This document shows positions 1-7,073 of a stretch of 9,829 bases of DNA, piece after piece. The notes below the pieces were generated by a model. That model saw nothing but the letters and a program-made list of their open reading frames with translations. It was not told the DNA's origin and made no database searches. Source of the stretch: SIG480 sp045636165 (GTDB taxonomy: Bacteria > Bacillota > Clostridia > Oscillospirales > JAAYXM01); the NCBI GenBank assembly GCA_045636165.1, contig JAZTWZ010000094.1, positions 1-9,829 on the forward strand, given 5' to 3'. The translations under genes and the position numbers were made by a program. Every line of letters begins with the position of its first letter. The first letter of the stretch is position 1.

Positions 1-732
1 GACTGTGTTCTTGAAGTCGGTCCCGGTATCGGAAGCCTCACTTCCGTTCTCGGTGAGGCAGCAAAAAGCGTTGTCGCAGTAGAAATCGACCGCACACTTC
101 TGCCACTTCTCGACGAAACGCTTTCAGAGTTTGAAAATATTAAAATCATAAATTCCGACATTATGAAATGCGACCTCAAAGCGCTTGTTGATACGGAATT
201 TGGTGGCGAGAAGCCGAAGGTTTGCGCAAATCTCCCCTACTACATCACAACTCCCATCATCTCCTATCTTATCGAATCGAAGCTCTTTTCATCTATTACG
301 ACAATGATTCAGAAAGAGGTTGCAGAGAGAATATGTGCAGGTCCGAAAACTCCCGAATATGGAGCATTTTCAATCTATGTTCAGTATTATACCGAACCTG
401 AATTTCTCTTCACCGTCGCACCTGATTGCTTTATCCCCCAGCCGAAAGTCGATTCTGCTGTTATAAAGCTCAACACGCGTGAGAAACCTGCAGTCGAAGT
501 TAAATCAGAAGAATTCTTCTTTAAAGTCGTAAAAGCAGCGTTTGCACAGCGAAGAAAGCAGCTTGCAAACAGCTTGCATTCCGCATTCCGTGACTTTATC
601 GAAAAAGAAGAAATACTAAGTATCCTGACAAACCTCGGATACAAACCGACTGTCAGAGGAGAAGAACTCTCAATTGAAGAATTTGCAAAGCTTGCAGATG
701 CAATATACGACACAAAAACAGCCAAGGCTTAG
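1..732 (+). CDS. rsmA: rsmA (ksgA), 16S rRNA dimethyladenosine transferase, 5' partial
   Basis: This enzyme uses SAM to dimethylate the two adjacent adenines in the 3'-terminal hairpin of 16S rRNA (A1518/A1519 in E. coli numbering), a late step of 30S maturation. The frame is open from the first base of the window, so 243 residues are visible and roughly 40-50 N-terminal residues lie outside. Counting from the first visible codon, the SAM-binding motif EVGPGIGSLT is at residues 5-14, the acidic end of the next strand (VAVEID) at 25-30, and the catalytic NLPY motif at 77-80. The FAQRRK segment in the C-terminal domain (about 181-186) is also typical. The gene is convergent with recN, and its last codons and TAG stop lie inside the shared terminator hairpin. 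No frameshift or missing key residue is seen in the visible part. Family identity is very secure; only the start is unknown. Confidence 0.96.
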   Translation, partial: DCVLEVGPGIGSLTSVLGEAAKSVVAVEIDRTLLPLLDETLSEFENIKIINSDIMKCDLKALVDTEFGGEKPKVCANLPYYITTPIISYLIESKLFSSITTMIQKEVAERICAGPKTPEYGAFSIYVQYYTEPEFLFTVAPDCFIPQPKVDSAVIKLNTREKPAVEVKSEEFFFKVVKAAFAQRRKQLANSLHSAFRDFIEKEEILSILTNLGYKPTVRGEELSIEEFAKLADAIYDTKTAKA

Positions 733-747
733 GCCTTGGCTGTTTTT
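714..747. terminator. bidirectional intrinsic terminator between rsmA and recN
   Basis: A perfect 15-bp inverted repeat (714-728 with 733-747) closes a 4-nt loop, TTAG. The arms read AAAAACAGCCAAGGC and its exact complement. In the plus direction the stem ends in five T and continues into a T-rich run (to about 757), a good intrinsic terminator for rsmA. In the minus direction the arm also ends in five T (718-714), so it can end the long operon after recN. The loop holds both stop codons: TAG of rsmA at 730-732 and TAA of recN at 731-729. Confidence 0.9.
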
Positions 748-2438
748 ATTTTATTCTTAGTTTCATCCGCAAGGGTCATAAGTTCTTTCGCATTAGTAAG
801 CGTCGTTTCGCTTATCGCAGAGCCTGCCGTAATTCTTGCAAGCTCGTATGCCCTTCCGTCTTCGTCAAGCGGAGTGACGGAGGTGTAAGTTCTTCCGTCG
901 CGTTCGCTCTTTTCAATTTTAAAATGAATATCGCTCATTGCTGAAAGCTGAGCAAGGTGTGTTACACAAAGAACCTGCTTTTTGACTGACAGCTTATAAA
1001 GCTTTTCAGCTATTCTCTGTGCCGCACGACCACTGACACCCGTATCTATCTCGTCAAAAATCAAGGTTTCGACAAAGTCGCTGTCTCCAAGCGCATTCTT
1101 CATCGCAAGCATAACTCTCGAAAGCTCGCCGCCCGAAGCTATCTTCTCAAGCGGTTTTGCATTCTCACCAAGGTTTGCCGCGAGCAGGAATTCAATCGTA
1201 TCTATACCGCGCGATGAAAGTTCCTCACATCGCTTTACATCAGCAATGAACCTTGCATTCTTCATATCGAGTTCTGAAAGCTCGCGCATTATTCGCTCTT
1301 CGAAGCTCTCGGCAGCAGCCTTTCTAAACTCATAAAGCCTTTCCGCAAGCGTATATGCCTGTTTTTCAAGCCCTTGAATTTCAGCCGTGAGCGAGGCAAC
1401 CCTCTCTTCAGAAAACTCTATATCGCTAAGCTCGCGCTTTGCATTCTCAAGAAAGTCAAGCATTTCAGAAACAGTTGACCCGTATTTTCGCTTGAGCTTA
1501 TGTAAGACATCAAGACGCGATTCTATCCTGTCTGCCTCTTCTTCGGAAAAATCAAGATTTTCCGCAAGCTCGCGTAAGCTTTCTAGCATATCTTCCGAGG
1601 AATAATACATTTCAGATACCGAATCCGAAAGCGCGGACACCTTATCCGAAACGCCCGATATTGCCACAAGAGCCTTTGAAGCATCAGAAAGAAGCGAACA
1701 TATTCCCCAAGCGCCGTTTTCCCCGGAAAACGCTGAATATGCCTGTGAAATACGCTCTGTGAGTTTGGAACTTTCGCGAATTAGTTTCTGGCGCTCTGCA
1801 AGCTCAACATCTTCGTTTTCACAAAGTTCAGCCGACTCAAGCTCAGTTATCTGAAACTTAAGCATCTCGACCTGCCTTGCCTTTGCCGTTTCGTCTATAT
1901 CAAGACGGCGAAGCTCCTGTTTTTTCTCCAGAAGCTCGTTATATACTTTTTCATACTCCGCCGCACAAGCATCATATTCCTTACCAGATGCGAATCTGTC
2001 AACAAAAACAGCATGCGATTCAACATCCAAAAGCTGTTGACTGTCATGCTGACCGAGAATGTTTATGAGAAGAACGCCGAACTCTTTCAAAAGAGTTGCC
2101 GTTACAGGCTTTGCATTGATTCGCGCAGAGCTTTTTCCGTCTGCCGATATTTCCCGGTAAATAATAACTTCGTTATTTTCAGCTTCATATCCGTTTTCGG
2201 AAAGCCAGTTTCTCGCTTCTTCCGAAGACACATCAAAAACAGCACTGACAGAAGCCTTGCTCGCACCGTTTCTTACCACATCGCGAGTCGTTCTGTAACC
2301 GAGAACTGCGCCGATAGCGTCAATTATAATCGACTTTCCTGCCCCCGTTTCACCCGTAAGAACATTGAAGCCGTTTCCGAATTCTATATCGCAACTCTCA
2401 ATAACTGCTATATTCTCAATATGCAGAAGTTTGAGCAT
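729..2438 (-). CDS. recN: recN, DNA double-strand break repair ATPase
   Basis: RecN is an SMC-like ATPase that acts early at DNA double-strand breaks, helping to hold ends or sisters together for RecA-dependent repair. At 569 residues it has the usual family length. The Walker A motif GETGAGKS is at residues 29-36 and the LGQHD element at 128-132. A long Glu/Lys/Leu-rich region of about 150-390 fits the coiled-coil arms. The ABC signature SGGELS is at 435-440, the Walker B region LIFDEIDTG at 459-467, and the switch histidine in VTHLAQ at 492-497. The ATG start has AAGGAG at 2448-2453, 9 nt upstream. It is the last gene of the minus-strand series, 37 nt after argR, and ends in the shared terminator. 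No LexA-type operator was recognised upstream, so the sequence offers no sign of separate SOS control. Confidence 0.97.
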   Translation of the reverse strand: MLKLLHIENIAVIESCDIEFGNGFNVLTGETGAGKSIIIDAIGAVLGYRTTRDVVRNGASKASVSAVFDVSSEEARNWLSENGYEAENNEVIIYREISADGKSSARINAKPVTATLLKEFGVLLINILGQHDSQQLLDVESHAVFVDRFASGKEYDACAAEYEKVYNELLEKKQELRRLDIDETAKARQVEMLKFQITELESAELCENEDVELAERQKLIRESSKLTERISQAYSAFSGENGAWGICSLLSDASKALVAISGVSDKVSALSDSVSEMYYSSEDMLESLRELAENLDFSEEEADRIESRLDVLHKLKRKYGSTVSEMLDFLENAKRELSDIEFSEERVASLTAEIQGLEKQAYTLAERLYEFRKAAAESFEERIMRELSELDMKNARFIADVKRCEELSSRGIDTIEFLLAANLGENAKPLEKIASGGELSRVMLAMKNALGDSDFVETLIFDEIDTGVSGRAAQRIAEKLYKLSVKKQVLCVTHLAQLSAMSDIHFKIEKSERDGRTYTSVTPLDEDGRAYELARITAGSAISETTLTNAKELMTLADETKNKIKTAKA

Positions 2439-2468
2439 TTAATATCACTCCTTAAGGTGTGAGACTCC

Positions 2469-2497
2469 GCTTGGCTTAAGAGAGCATTTTGCCAAGC
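2469..2497. repeat. hairpin spanning the argR stop codon
   Basis: GCTTGGC at 2469-2475 and its exact complement GCCAAGC at 2491-2497 flank a 15-nt loop that contains the argR stop codon. On the transcribed strand no T-run follows, so this does not look like an intrinsic terminator. It could affect mRNA stability or processing between argR and recN, or be chance: a 7-bp stem is weak evidence. Confidence 0.35.
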
Positions 2498-2928
2498 TCT
2501 TCGCAGAAATCGCTCGCAGCCTTTGTCGTATGCATAACGAGAAACGCCGTATCGTCACCTGCAAGAGTACCCACTATATCCGATGACTGCATCGAATCAA
2601 TAGCTGAACATGCAGCAGACGCAAGCCCCGGCATTGTCTTTAAAACAATTATATTCTGTGCATTTACATACGAGAGAACGCTCTCGCGGAATATCGTAAG
2701 TAAGCGGTCAGAAAAACCTGCATCAGTCTCCGACTTTGATACAGCATATTTACTTTTTCCGTTAGCTCCGACAGTCTTGATAAGGCGAAGTTCCTTTATA
2801 TCGCGTGAGATTGTAGCCTGAGTAGCGTTGAACCCCTCTTTGTTGAGAAATTCCGTAAGCTCAAGCTGAGTAGAAATATCATACTGCTCAATAAGCTTTA
2901 AAAGTGTTGTCTGTCTTTTTGATTTCAT
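2476..2928 (-). CDS. argR: argR (ahrC), arginine-responsive repressor
   Basis: This is a hexameric transcription factor that binds arginine and represses arginine biosynthesis genes; in Bacillus it also activates arginine catabolism. At 150 residues it is full length. The N-terminal winged helix-turn-helix covers about residues 1-65, with the recognition helix in TQATISRDIKEL (36-47). The C-terminal arginine-binding and oligomerisation domain carries GLASAACSAID (101-111) and GTLAGDDT (120-127), whose two aspartates contact arginine in the family. The start is an ATG immediately after the nadK stop (TAG directly followed by ATG), with AGGAGG at 2938-2943, 9 nt upstream, so translation is probably coupled. 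No arginine genes lie in the window. Its place between nadK and recN is the ordinary Firmicutes arrangement, and I saw no clear ARG-box near it. Confidence 0.95.
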   Translation of the reverse strand: MKSKRQTTLLKLIEQYDISTQLELTEFLNKEGFNATQATISRDIKELRLIKTVGANGKSKYAVSKSETDAGFSDRLLTIFRESVLSYVNAQNIIVLKTMPGLASAACSAIDSMQSSDIVGTLAGDDTAFLVMHTTKAASDFCEELGKMLS

Positions 2929-3789
2929 CTATTCAAACCTCCTGTCAGAAAGCTTTGTATATAAAACATCGTAAAAATTAGTATTCTTTACATGAATAAG
3001 TTTCGTTTTCTCTTCTGCTTCTTTTATTATTATCTCGTCACCGTGCATGAGTTCAAATCCATCTTCACCGTCAACGCTCATTGCAACAGCCGAATTTTCG
3101 AGACTTTTCGAAATAATTTTAATTTTCCTGTTGTTACAAAGGACAATGGGCTTTGCCGTCAGCGCATGTGCACAAACCGGAGTTATCGTTATGTTTTTTG
3201 AAACAGGGTCTATAATCGGACCACCTGCCGATAACGAATATGCAGTTGAGCCGGTCGGAGTTGCAACGAGAACACCGTCACCGCTGTATCTTGATATAAA
3301 CATTTCATCAGCGTAAATATCGAGATCAATTATCCACAAAAGCCCCGTTTTCAGTATAACCGCATCGTTCAGGGCTGTTTTTCTGTAAACAACCTTATCG
3401 CCCCGGCGAACCGAAACATCAAGCCGCATTCTTTCTTCGACTGCGAAGTTTCCGTCGATAACATTTTTCAAAAGCTCAATCTCGTTCGACTCTAGCTCCG
3501 CCATATAGCCTATTCTTCCGATGTTTATTCCGAGAACAGGAAGACCGAGACCTGCAACCTGGTTTGCCGTATGAAGAAGCGTTCCGTCGCCACCAAATGA
3601 TATTATAAGGTCAGCATCTTTTACAGCAGAAGAAAAGTCCGAAAGCTTTGCTCCCGTTGTTTCCGCACCGCAAATATCTTTAAAAATGCAAACCTCGACA
3701 CCGTTTTGCTTGAAAAATTCTGCAACTTTTTTCGTACATTCAAAATTCTTGTCACGGGACGGATTCGGATTAAGAACGACTTTCTTCAT
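2929..3789 (-). CDS. nadK: nadK (ppnK), NAD kinase
   Basis: NAD kinase phosphorylates NAD at the 2' position of its adenosine ribose to make NADP, a cytosolic step that sets the NADPH pool. The 286-residue protein has the hallmark GGDG at 66-69 in FGGDGTLLHTA, the NAD-contacting ND pair (141-142) in LNDAVI, and the long conserved segment from GDG to AGGP at about 170-191, including PTGSTAYSLSAGG. The C-terminal beta-rich domain ends normally. The ATG start lies 7 nt after the tlyA stop. The ribosome binding site is weaker than those of its neighbours: only an AAAGGG-like stretch over the end of tlyA, so coupling to tlyA translation is likely. The stop abuts the argR start. Family assignment is secure. 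Confidence 0.96.
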   Translation of the reverse strand: MKKVVLNPNPSRDKNFECTKKVAEFFKQNGVEVCIFKDICGAETTGAKLSDFSSAVKDADLIISFGGDGTLLHTANQVAGLGLPVLGINIGRIGYMAELESNEIELLKNVIDGNFAVEERMRLDVSVRRGDKVVYRKTALNDAVILKTGLLWIIDLDIYADEMFISRYSGDGVLVATPTGSTAYSLSAGGPIIDPVSKNITITPVCAHALTAKPIVLCNNRKIKIISKSLENSAVAMSVDGEDGFELMHGDEIIIKEAEEKTKLIHVKNTNFYDVLYTKLSDRRFE

Positions 3790-3796
3790 ATTTTCT

Positions 3797-4600
3797 CTAC
3801 CCTTTCAACGAGTTATGAGCATCCTCCACGATTTGTTTTGCGTCCACCTCGACTGCATCCTTTTCCTCGCAAGACAGATGACCGAGAAATTCGATATTTC
3901 CTTCAGGACCTGTTATCGGAGAAAAGGTTACTCCGCATACATGAAAACCTGCTTCATTTGCATTTTGAATAAAGTTTTCTATGACTTCGGCGTGCACTGC
4001 AGGGTCACGGACAACGCCCTTTTTGCCTATTTTCTCGCGTCCTGCTTCGAACTGAGGCTTTATAAGGCAATAGACATGTCCACTCTCTTCCATAAGTCCA
4101 CGAATAGCAGGAAGAATTATTTTCAGAGAAATAAATGATACATCAATAACTGCGATTTCTATTATATCCGGAATCTGCTCGTGAGTTACATAACGAACAT
4201 TGGTTCTCTCCATGCACACAACTCGCGGATCATTTCTGATTTCCCACGCAAGCTGTCCGTATCCAACATCGACTGAATAAAGCTTCTTTACCCCACGGCG
4301 AAGAAGACAGTCCGAGAAGCCGCCAGTAGATGCCCCTGCATCAATAGCAATTTTACCCTCTACATCTGCACCGAAAAAGTCAAGCGCCTTTTCAAGCTTA
4401 AGACCACCACGGCTTACATAGGAGTTTTCCTTCACGCGGACTTCAATTTCCGCTTCTTCGGAAAAACATTCGCCTGCCTTGTCAGCCTTCTGCCCTGCAA
4501 CAAAAACAGCGCCACTCATTATTACAGCCTTCGCCTTTTCGCGGCTCGGAACCAACCCGCGCTCAACGAGTATTACATCAAGTCTCTTTTTTGCACTCAA
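3797..4600 (-). CDS. tlyA: tlyA family (yqxC), S4-domain rRNA 2'-O-methyltransferase
   Basis: This is a TlyA/YqxC family protein, often labelled hemolysin but related to the FtsJ 2'-O-ribose methyltransferases. In mycobacteria TlyA methylates cytidines in 16S and 23S rRNA; the exact target here is inferred by family only. An N-terminal S4 RNA-binding domain covers about residues 1-60, followed by the linker RGGLKLEKAL (64-73). The Rossmann-type domain holds the SAM motif DAGASTGGF (87-95), an acidic strand in DVGYGQL (111-117), DVSFISL (153-159) and KPQFEAG (181-187). The length of 267 is normal. The start is TTG, overlapping the dxs stop in TTGA, supported by GGAGG at 4611-4615, 10 nt upstream; no in-frame ATG is nearby. 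Such an overlap suggests translational coupling to dxs. Confidence 0.93.
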   Translation of the reverse strand: MSAKKRLDVILVERGLVPSREKAKAVIMSGAVFVAGQKADKAGECFSEEAEIEVRVKENSYVSRGGLKLEKALDFFGADVEGKIAIDAGASTGGFSDCLLRRGVKKLYSVDVGYGQLAWEIRNDPRVVCMERTNVRYVTHEQIPDIIEIAVIDVSFISLKIILPAIRGLMEESGHVYCLIKPQFEAGREKIGKKGVVRDPAVHAEVIENFIQNANEAGFHVCGVTFSPITGPEGNIEFLGHLSCEEKDAVEVDAKQIVEDAHNSLKG

Positions 4601-6450
4601 TTTTTATATGCCTCCAAAACAGTTTTACATATACCGTCAGCAGAAAGCCCCAGATGGTTATGGAGATCTTTTATACTTCCGTGTGTTGTGAATGAATCAC
4701 CGGTGTTAATCTGCGTTATTTTGCAGCCAAGTCCGCGCTCGCAGGAAATTGCCGCTATCTGCTCATAAACTGAACCTTTCTCGACTACATCTTCAACGAC
4801 CGTAATCTTCTTAAAGCGAGAAAGCGCATCTGAAATTATATCTTTATCAATCGGTTTTATGGCATTAAGCTTTAAAACCGACGCCGAAACACCCTCTTTT
4901 TCAAGGCTCTCACAAGCCTCAAGAACATTATTGACTAATGTTCCGTAAGTTATGATGCAAGTATCTGCACCATCGCGCAGAAATACGCCCGGAGCATTTT
5001 CTGAAAACGAATTTCCTTTATACTCTCCCTCGCCGCCGCGCGGATATCTTATCGCGCAAGGTCCACTAAGCTTTTCAGCGAAGCGAAGCATCGAGCGAAG
5101 CTCCATAAAGCTTGTTGGCGCAAAAACCTTCATTCCAGGAATTGAAGACAGATATGCAACATCAAAAACGCCGTGATGGGTTTCCCCGTCTTCCCCGACA
5201 AGACCTGCCCTGTCAACCGCAAAGATAATATGCTCGCCTGAAATTGCTACATCGTGGACAAGCATATCATAAGCTCTCTGCAAGAATGTAGAATAAATCG
5301 CGCAAACAGGAAGCATTCCCTGCGTTGCAAGCCCTGCAGACATTGCGACAGCGTGCTCTTCTGCTATTGCGACATCGAAAAATCGCTCAGGAAACTCAGA
5401 AGCGAAAGCCGAAAGCCCGACTCCGGAGGTCATAGCAGCAGTTATCGCGCAGATTTTTTCATTCTCCGAAGCCATCAAAACGAGCTCGTCACCAAAGACA
5501 TCGGAGAAGGTCTCTTTTTTACCCGAAACAGGGAGACCTGTTTCAACATCAAACTTTCCTACGCCGTGATAGTCCTGAGGGCTTGTCTCAGAAGGCTCAT
5601 AGCCCTTTCCCTTTTTTGTCGTAAGATGAATTACAACCGGTCTATTCAGATCTCGCGCAAGCTCAAACAGATAAATCATATATTTTATATCGTGTCCGTC
5701 AGCCGGTCCGAGATATGTAAAGCCGAGTTCTTCAAAAAACAGTGACGGAATCAAAGCATTCTTTAGCGCATTCTTTGCTTTGTGAATTCCGTTATCAAGG
5801 GCTATTCCAAATTTTGACTTCTTTATAATTTTTCTGTAAACATCTTTAAAACGAAGATATTTCTTCTTAACGCGGAGCTTTGCGAGATAATTCGTCATCG
5901 CTCCGACATTTTTTGCAATCGACATTTCGTTGTCATTGAGTATGACAATCATCGGTTCTTTGCTCTGACCGGCATCGCTGAGCGCTTCATACGCCATTCC
6001 GCCGGTAAATGCCCCGTCACCTATAACCGAGATTACGGAATAATCTTTTTTCGAGAGAGTTCTCGCTCTCGCCATTCCAAGCGACACCGAAACAGAGTTT
6101 GAAGCGTGCCCCGTCACACAAGCGTCGTGCTTGCTTTCGGACGGTCGGAGAAAACCTGATATTCCGCCGAATGTTCGCAAATTCTTAAAATCATCACGGC
6201 GGCCCGTCAGAATTTTGTGCACATAAGATTGATGACCGACATCAAAAACAAGCCGGTCAACCGATGTATCAAAAACCTTATGGATAGCAAGAGTCATCTC
6301 GACAATGCCGAGATTTGACGCAAGATGTCCCCCTGTTTTTGAAATATTCTGTATTAAGAATTCACGGATCTCACCCGCAAGCTCATAGAGTTCGGAAACC
6401 GAAAGAGCTGCTATATCATTGTGATTTTTAATCTTATCTAAAAATCCCAT
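4597..6450 (-). CDS. dxs: dxs, 1-deoxy-D-xylulose-5-phosphate synthase
   Basis: Dxs condenses pyruvate with glyceraldehyde 3-phosphate using thiamine diphosphate, the first and flux-setting step of the MEP isoprenoid pathway (it also feeds thiamine and pyridoxal synthesis). At 617 residues it is full length. The N-terminal domain has GHLASNLG (41-48), the ThDP/Mg2+ motif GDGAFTGG (144-151) and the metal-ligand loop NDNEMSI (172-178). The transketolase-like pyrimidine domain carries the catalytic glutamate in IAEEHA (362-367) and DRAGLVGEDGETHHG (413-427). A C-terminal transketolase domain follows (about 490-610). The ATG start has GGAG at 6459-6462, 8 nt upstream, and lies 21 nt after oapA. 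Together with ispA it makes the operon partly an isoprenoid operon. No anomaly is seen in the key motifs. Confidence 0.97.
   Translation of the reverse strand: MGFLDKIKNHNDIAALSVSELYELAGEIREFLIQNISKTGGHLASNLGIVEMTLAIHKVFDTSVDRLVFDVGHQSYVHKILTGRRDDFKNLRTFGGISGFLRPSESKHDACVTGHASNSVSVSLGMARARTLSKKDYSVISVIGDGAFTGGMAYEALSDAGQSKEPMIVILNDNEMSIAKNVGAMTNYLAKLRVKKKYLRFKDVYRKIIKKSKFGIALDNGIHKAKNALKNALIPSLFFEELGFTYLGPADGHDIKYMIYLFELARDLNRPVVIHLTTKKGKGYEPSETSPQDYHGVGKFDVETGLPVSGKKETFSDVFGDELVLMASENEKICAITAAMTSGVGLSAFASEFPERFFDVAIAEEHAVAMSAGLATQGMLPVCAIYSTFLQRAYDMLVHDVAISGEHIIFAVDRAGLVGEDGETHHGVFDVAYLSSIPGMKVFAPTSFMELRSMLRFAEKLSGPCAIRYPRGGEGEYKGNSFSENAPGVFLRDGADTCIITYGTLVNNVLEACESLEKEGVSASVLKLNAIKPIDKDIISDALSRFKKITVVEDVVEKGSVYEQIAAISCERGLGCKITQINTGDSFTTHGSIKDLHNHLGLSADGICKTVLEAYKN
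4611..4615 (-). promoter_or_regulatory. Shine-Dalgarno sequence supporting the TTG start of tlyA
   Basis: GGAGG inside the last codons of dxs lies 10 nt upstream of TTG 4600. The TTG shares its last two bases with the TGA stop of dxs (TTGA), a classical coupling overlap. Confidence 0.7.
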
Positions 6451-6471
6451 TACCCGTTCTCCAAAATTAAG

Positions 6472-7053
6472 TTATTTTTTTCTCTTAAAAAACCTTATGA
6501 CCTTTGCCATAAAGAAAACAATCTCGTTACTCTTACTTATAGCAAAGCCTTTTCCGAAAGCCTTGCCACCAACTGTTACGCCTGCAACAAGCGCTGTTAT
6601 AACAAGAGATATCATAAAGCCGGTTGTTCCCGAAAACGGGAGCGTAGCAATAATTACTGCCGCAGTAGAACCGCTCATAATACCGCAGATATCACCGATT
6701 ACATCGTTGCAGATACTCGAAACCTTCTCCGCATTCTTAACGAGCCACAAGGCTTCTTTTGCCGCAGCAACGCGTTTTGCTGACATCGAGTTGAAAGGTT
6801 TTTCGGAAGCCGTTGTCGTCGCAACTCCGAATATATCAAAAATTATACCAAGAAGAATAAACGCACCAAGTACAAAAAAAGCTATAACATTTCCGACATT
6901 CAGAAGCACCGTTTCAGAAAGCGCATTAAAAACCATCGAGAGAAAGAAGCTCCCGAAAAGTATCGTAAGCGACCATCTGACCGGCGAATTTTTTTCTTTT
7001 TTTATGCCCCTGTTACCTGAATTTTCATTAGAGCCCGTACTGCCATCGTTCAC
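6472..7053 (-). CDS. oapA: OapA-like OLE RNA-associated membrane protein
   Basis: This is an integral membrane protein of 193 residues with a hydrophilic, Lys/Asn/Ser-rich N-terminus (1-27). Hydrophobic segments lie at about 28-46, 51-76, 125-141 and 143-164, with a polar, basic central loop (about 80-120) and a very basic tail, FFKRKK. It sits directly downstream of the large structured RNA and upstream of dxs. That is the place and size of OapA, the membrane protein that binds OLE RNA and carries it to the membrane in Bacillus halodurans. The identity rests on context, size and topology; I recognise no catalytic motif. The frame is open up to a TTG at 7068, but that TTG runs into the Shine-Dalgarno GGAGG. 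The GTG at 7053, 8 nt after GGAGG, is the better start. In other species the OLE-OapA complex is tied to Mg2+ homeostasis and to cold and alcohol tolerance. Confidence 0.88.
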   Translation of the reverse strand: MNDGSTGSNENSGNRGIKKEKNSPVRWSLTILFGSFFLSMVFNALSETVLLNVGNVIAFFVLGAFILLGIIFDIFGVATTTASEKPFNSMSAKRVAAAKEALWLVKNAEKVSSICNDVIGDICGIMSGSTAAVIIATLPFSGTTGFMISLVITALVAGVTVGGKAFGKGFAISKSNEIVFFMAKVIRFFKRKK

Positions 7054-7061
7054 TTTTCTTA

Positions 7062-7066
7062 CCTCC
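7062..7066 (-). promoter_or_regulatory. Shine-Dalgarno sequence that fixes the oapA start at GTG 7053
   Basis: GGAGG stands 8 nt upstream of GTG at 7053-7051. The alternative upstream TTG (7068-7066) overlaps this motif and has no ribosome binding site of its own in reach except the end of the RNA. A run of six T (7072-7067) comes just before it, directly after the P1 helix of the RNA. Confidence 0.8.
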
Positions 7067-7073
7067 AAAAAAT

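Noticed and set aside
387..725. Open frame of 112 codons on the minus strand opposite rsmA
   Set aside because: It is a shadow of rsmA, Ser-rich as antisense frames often are, with no start signal.
2439..2475. LexA (SOS) operator in front of recN
   Set aside because: I looked for the Gram-positive GAAC-N4-GTTC pattern between argR and recN and did not find it.
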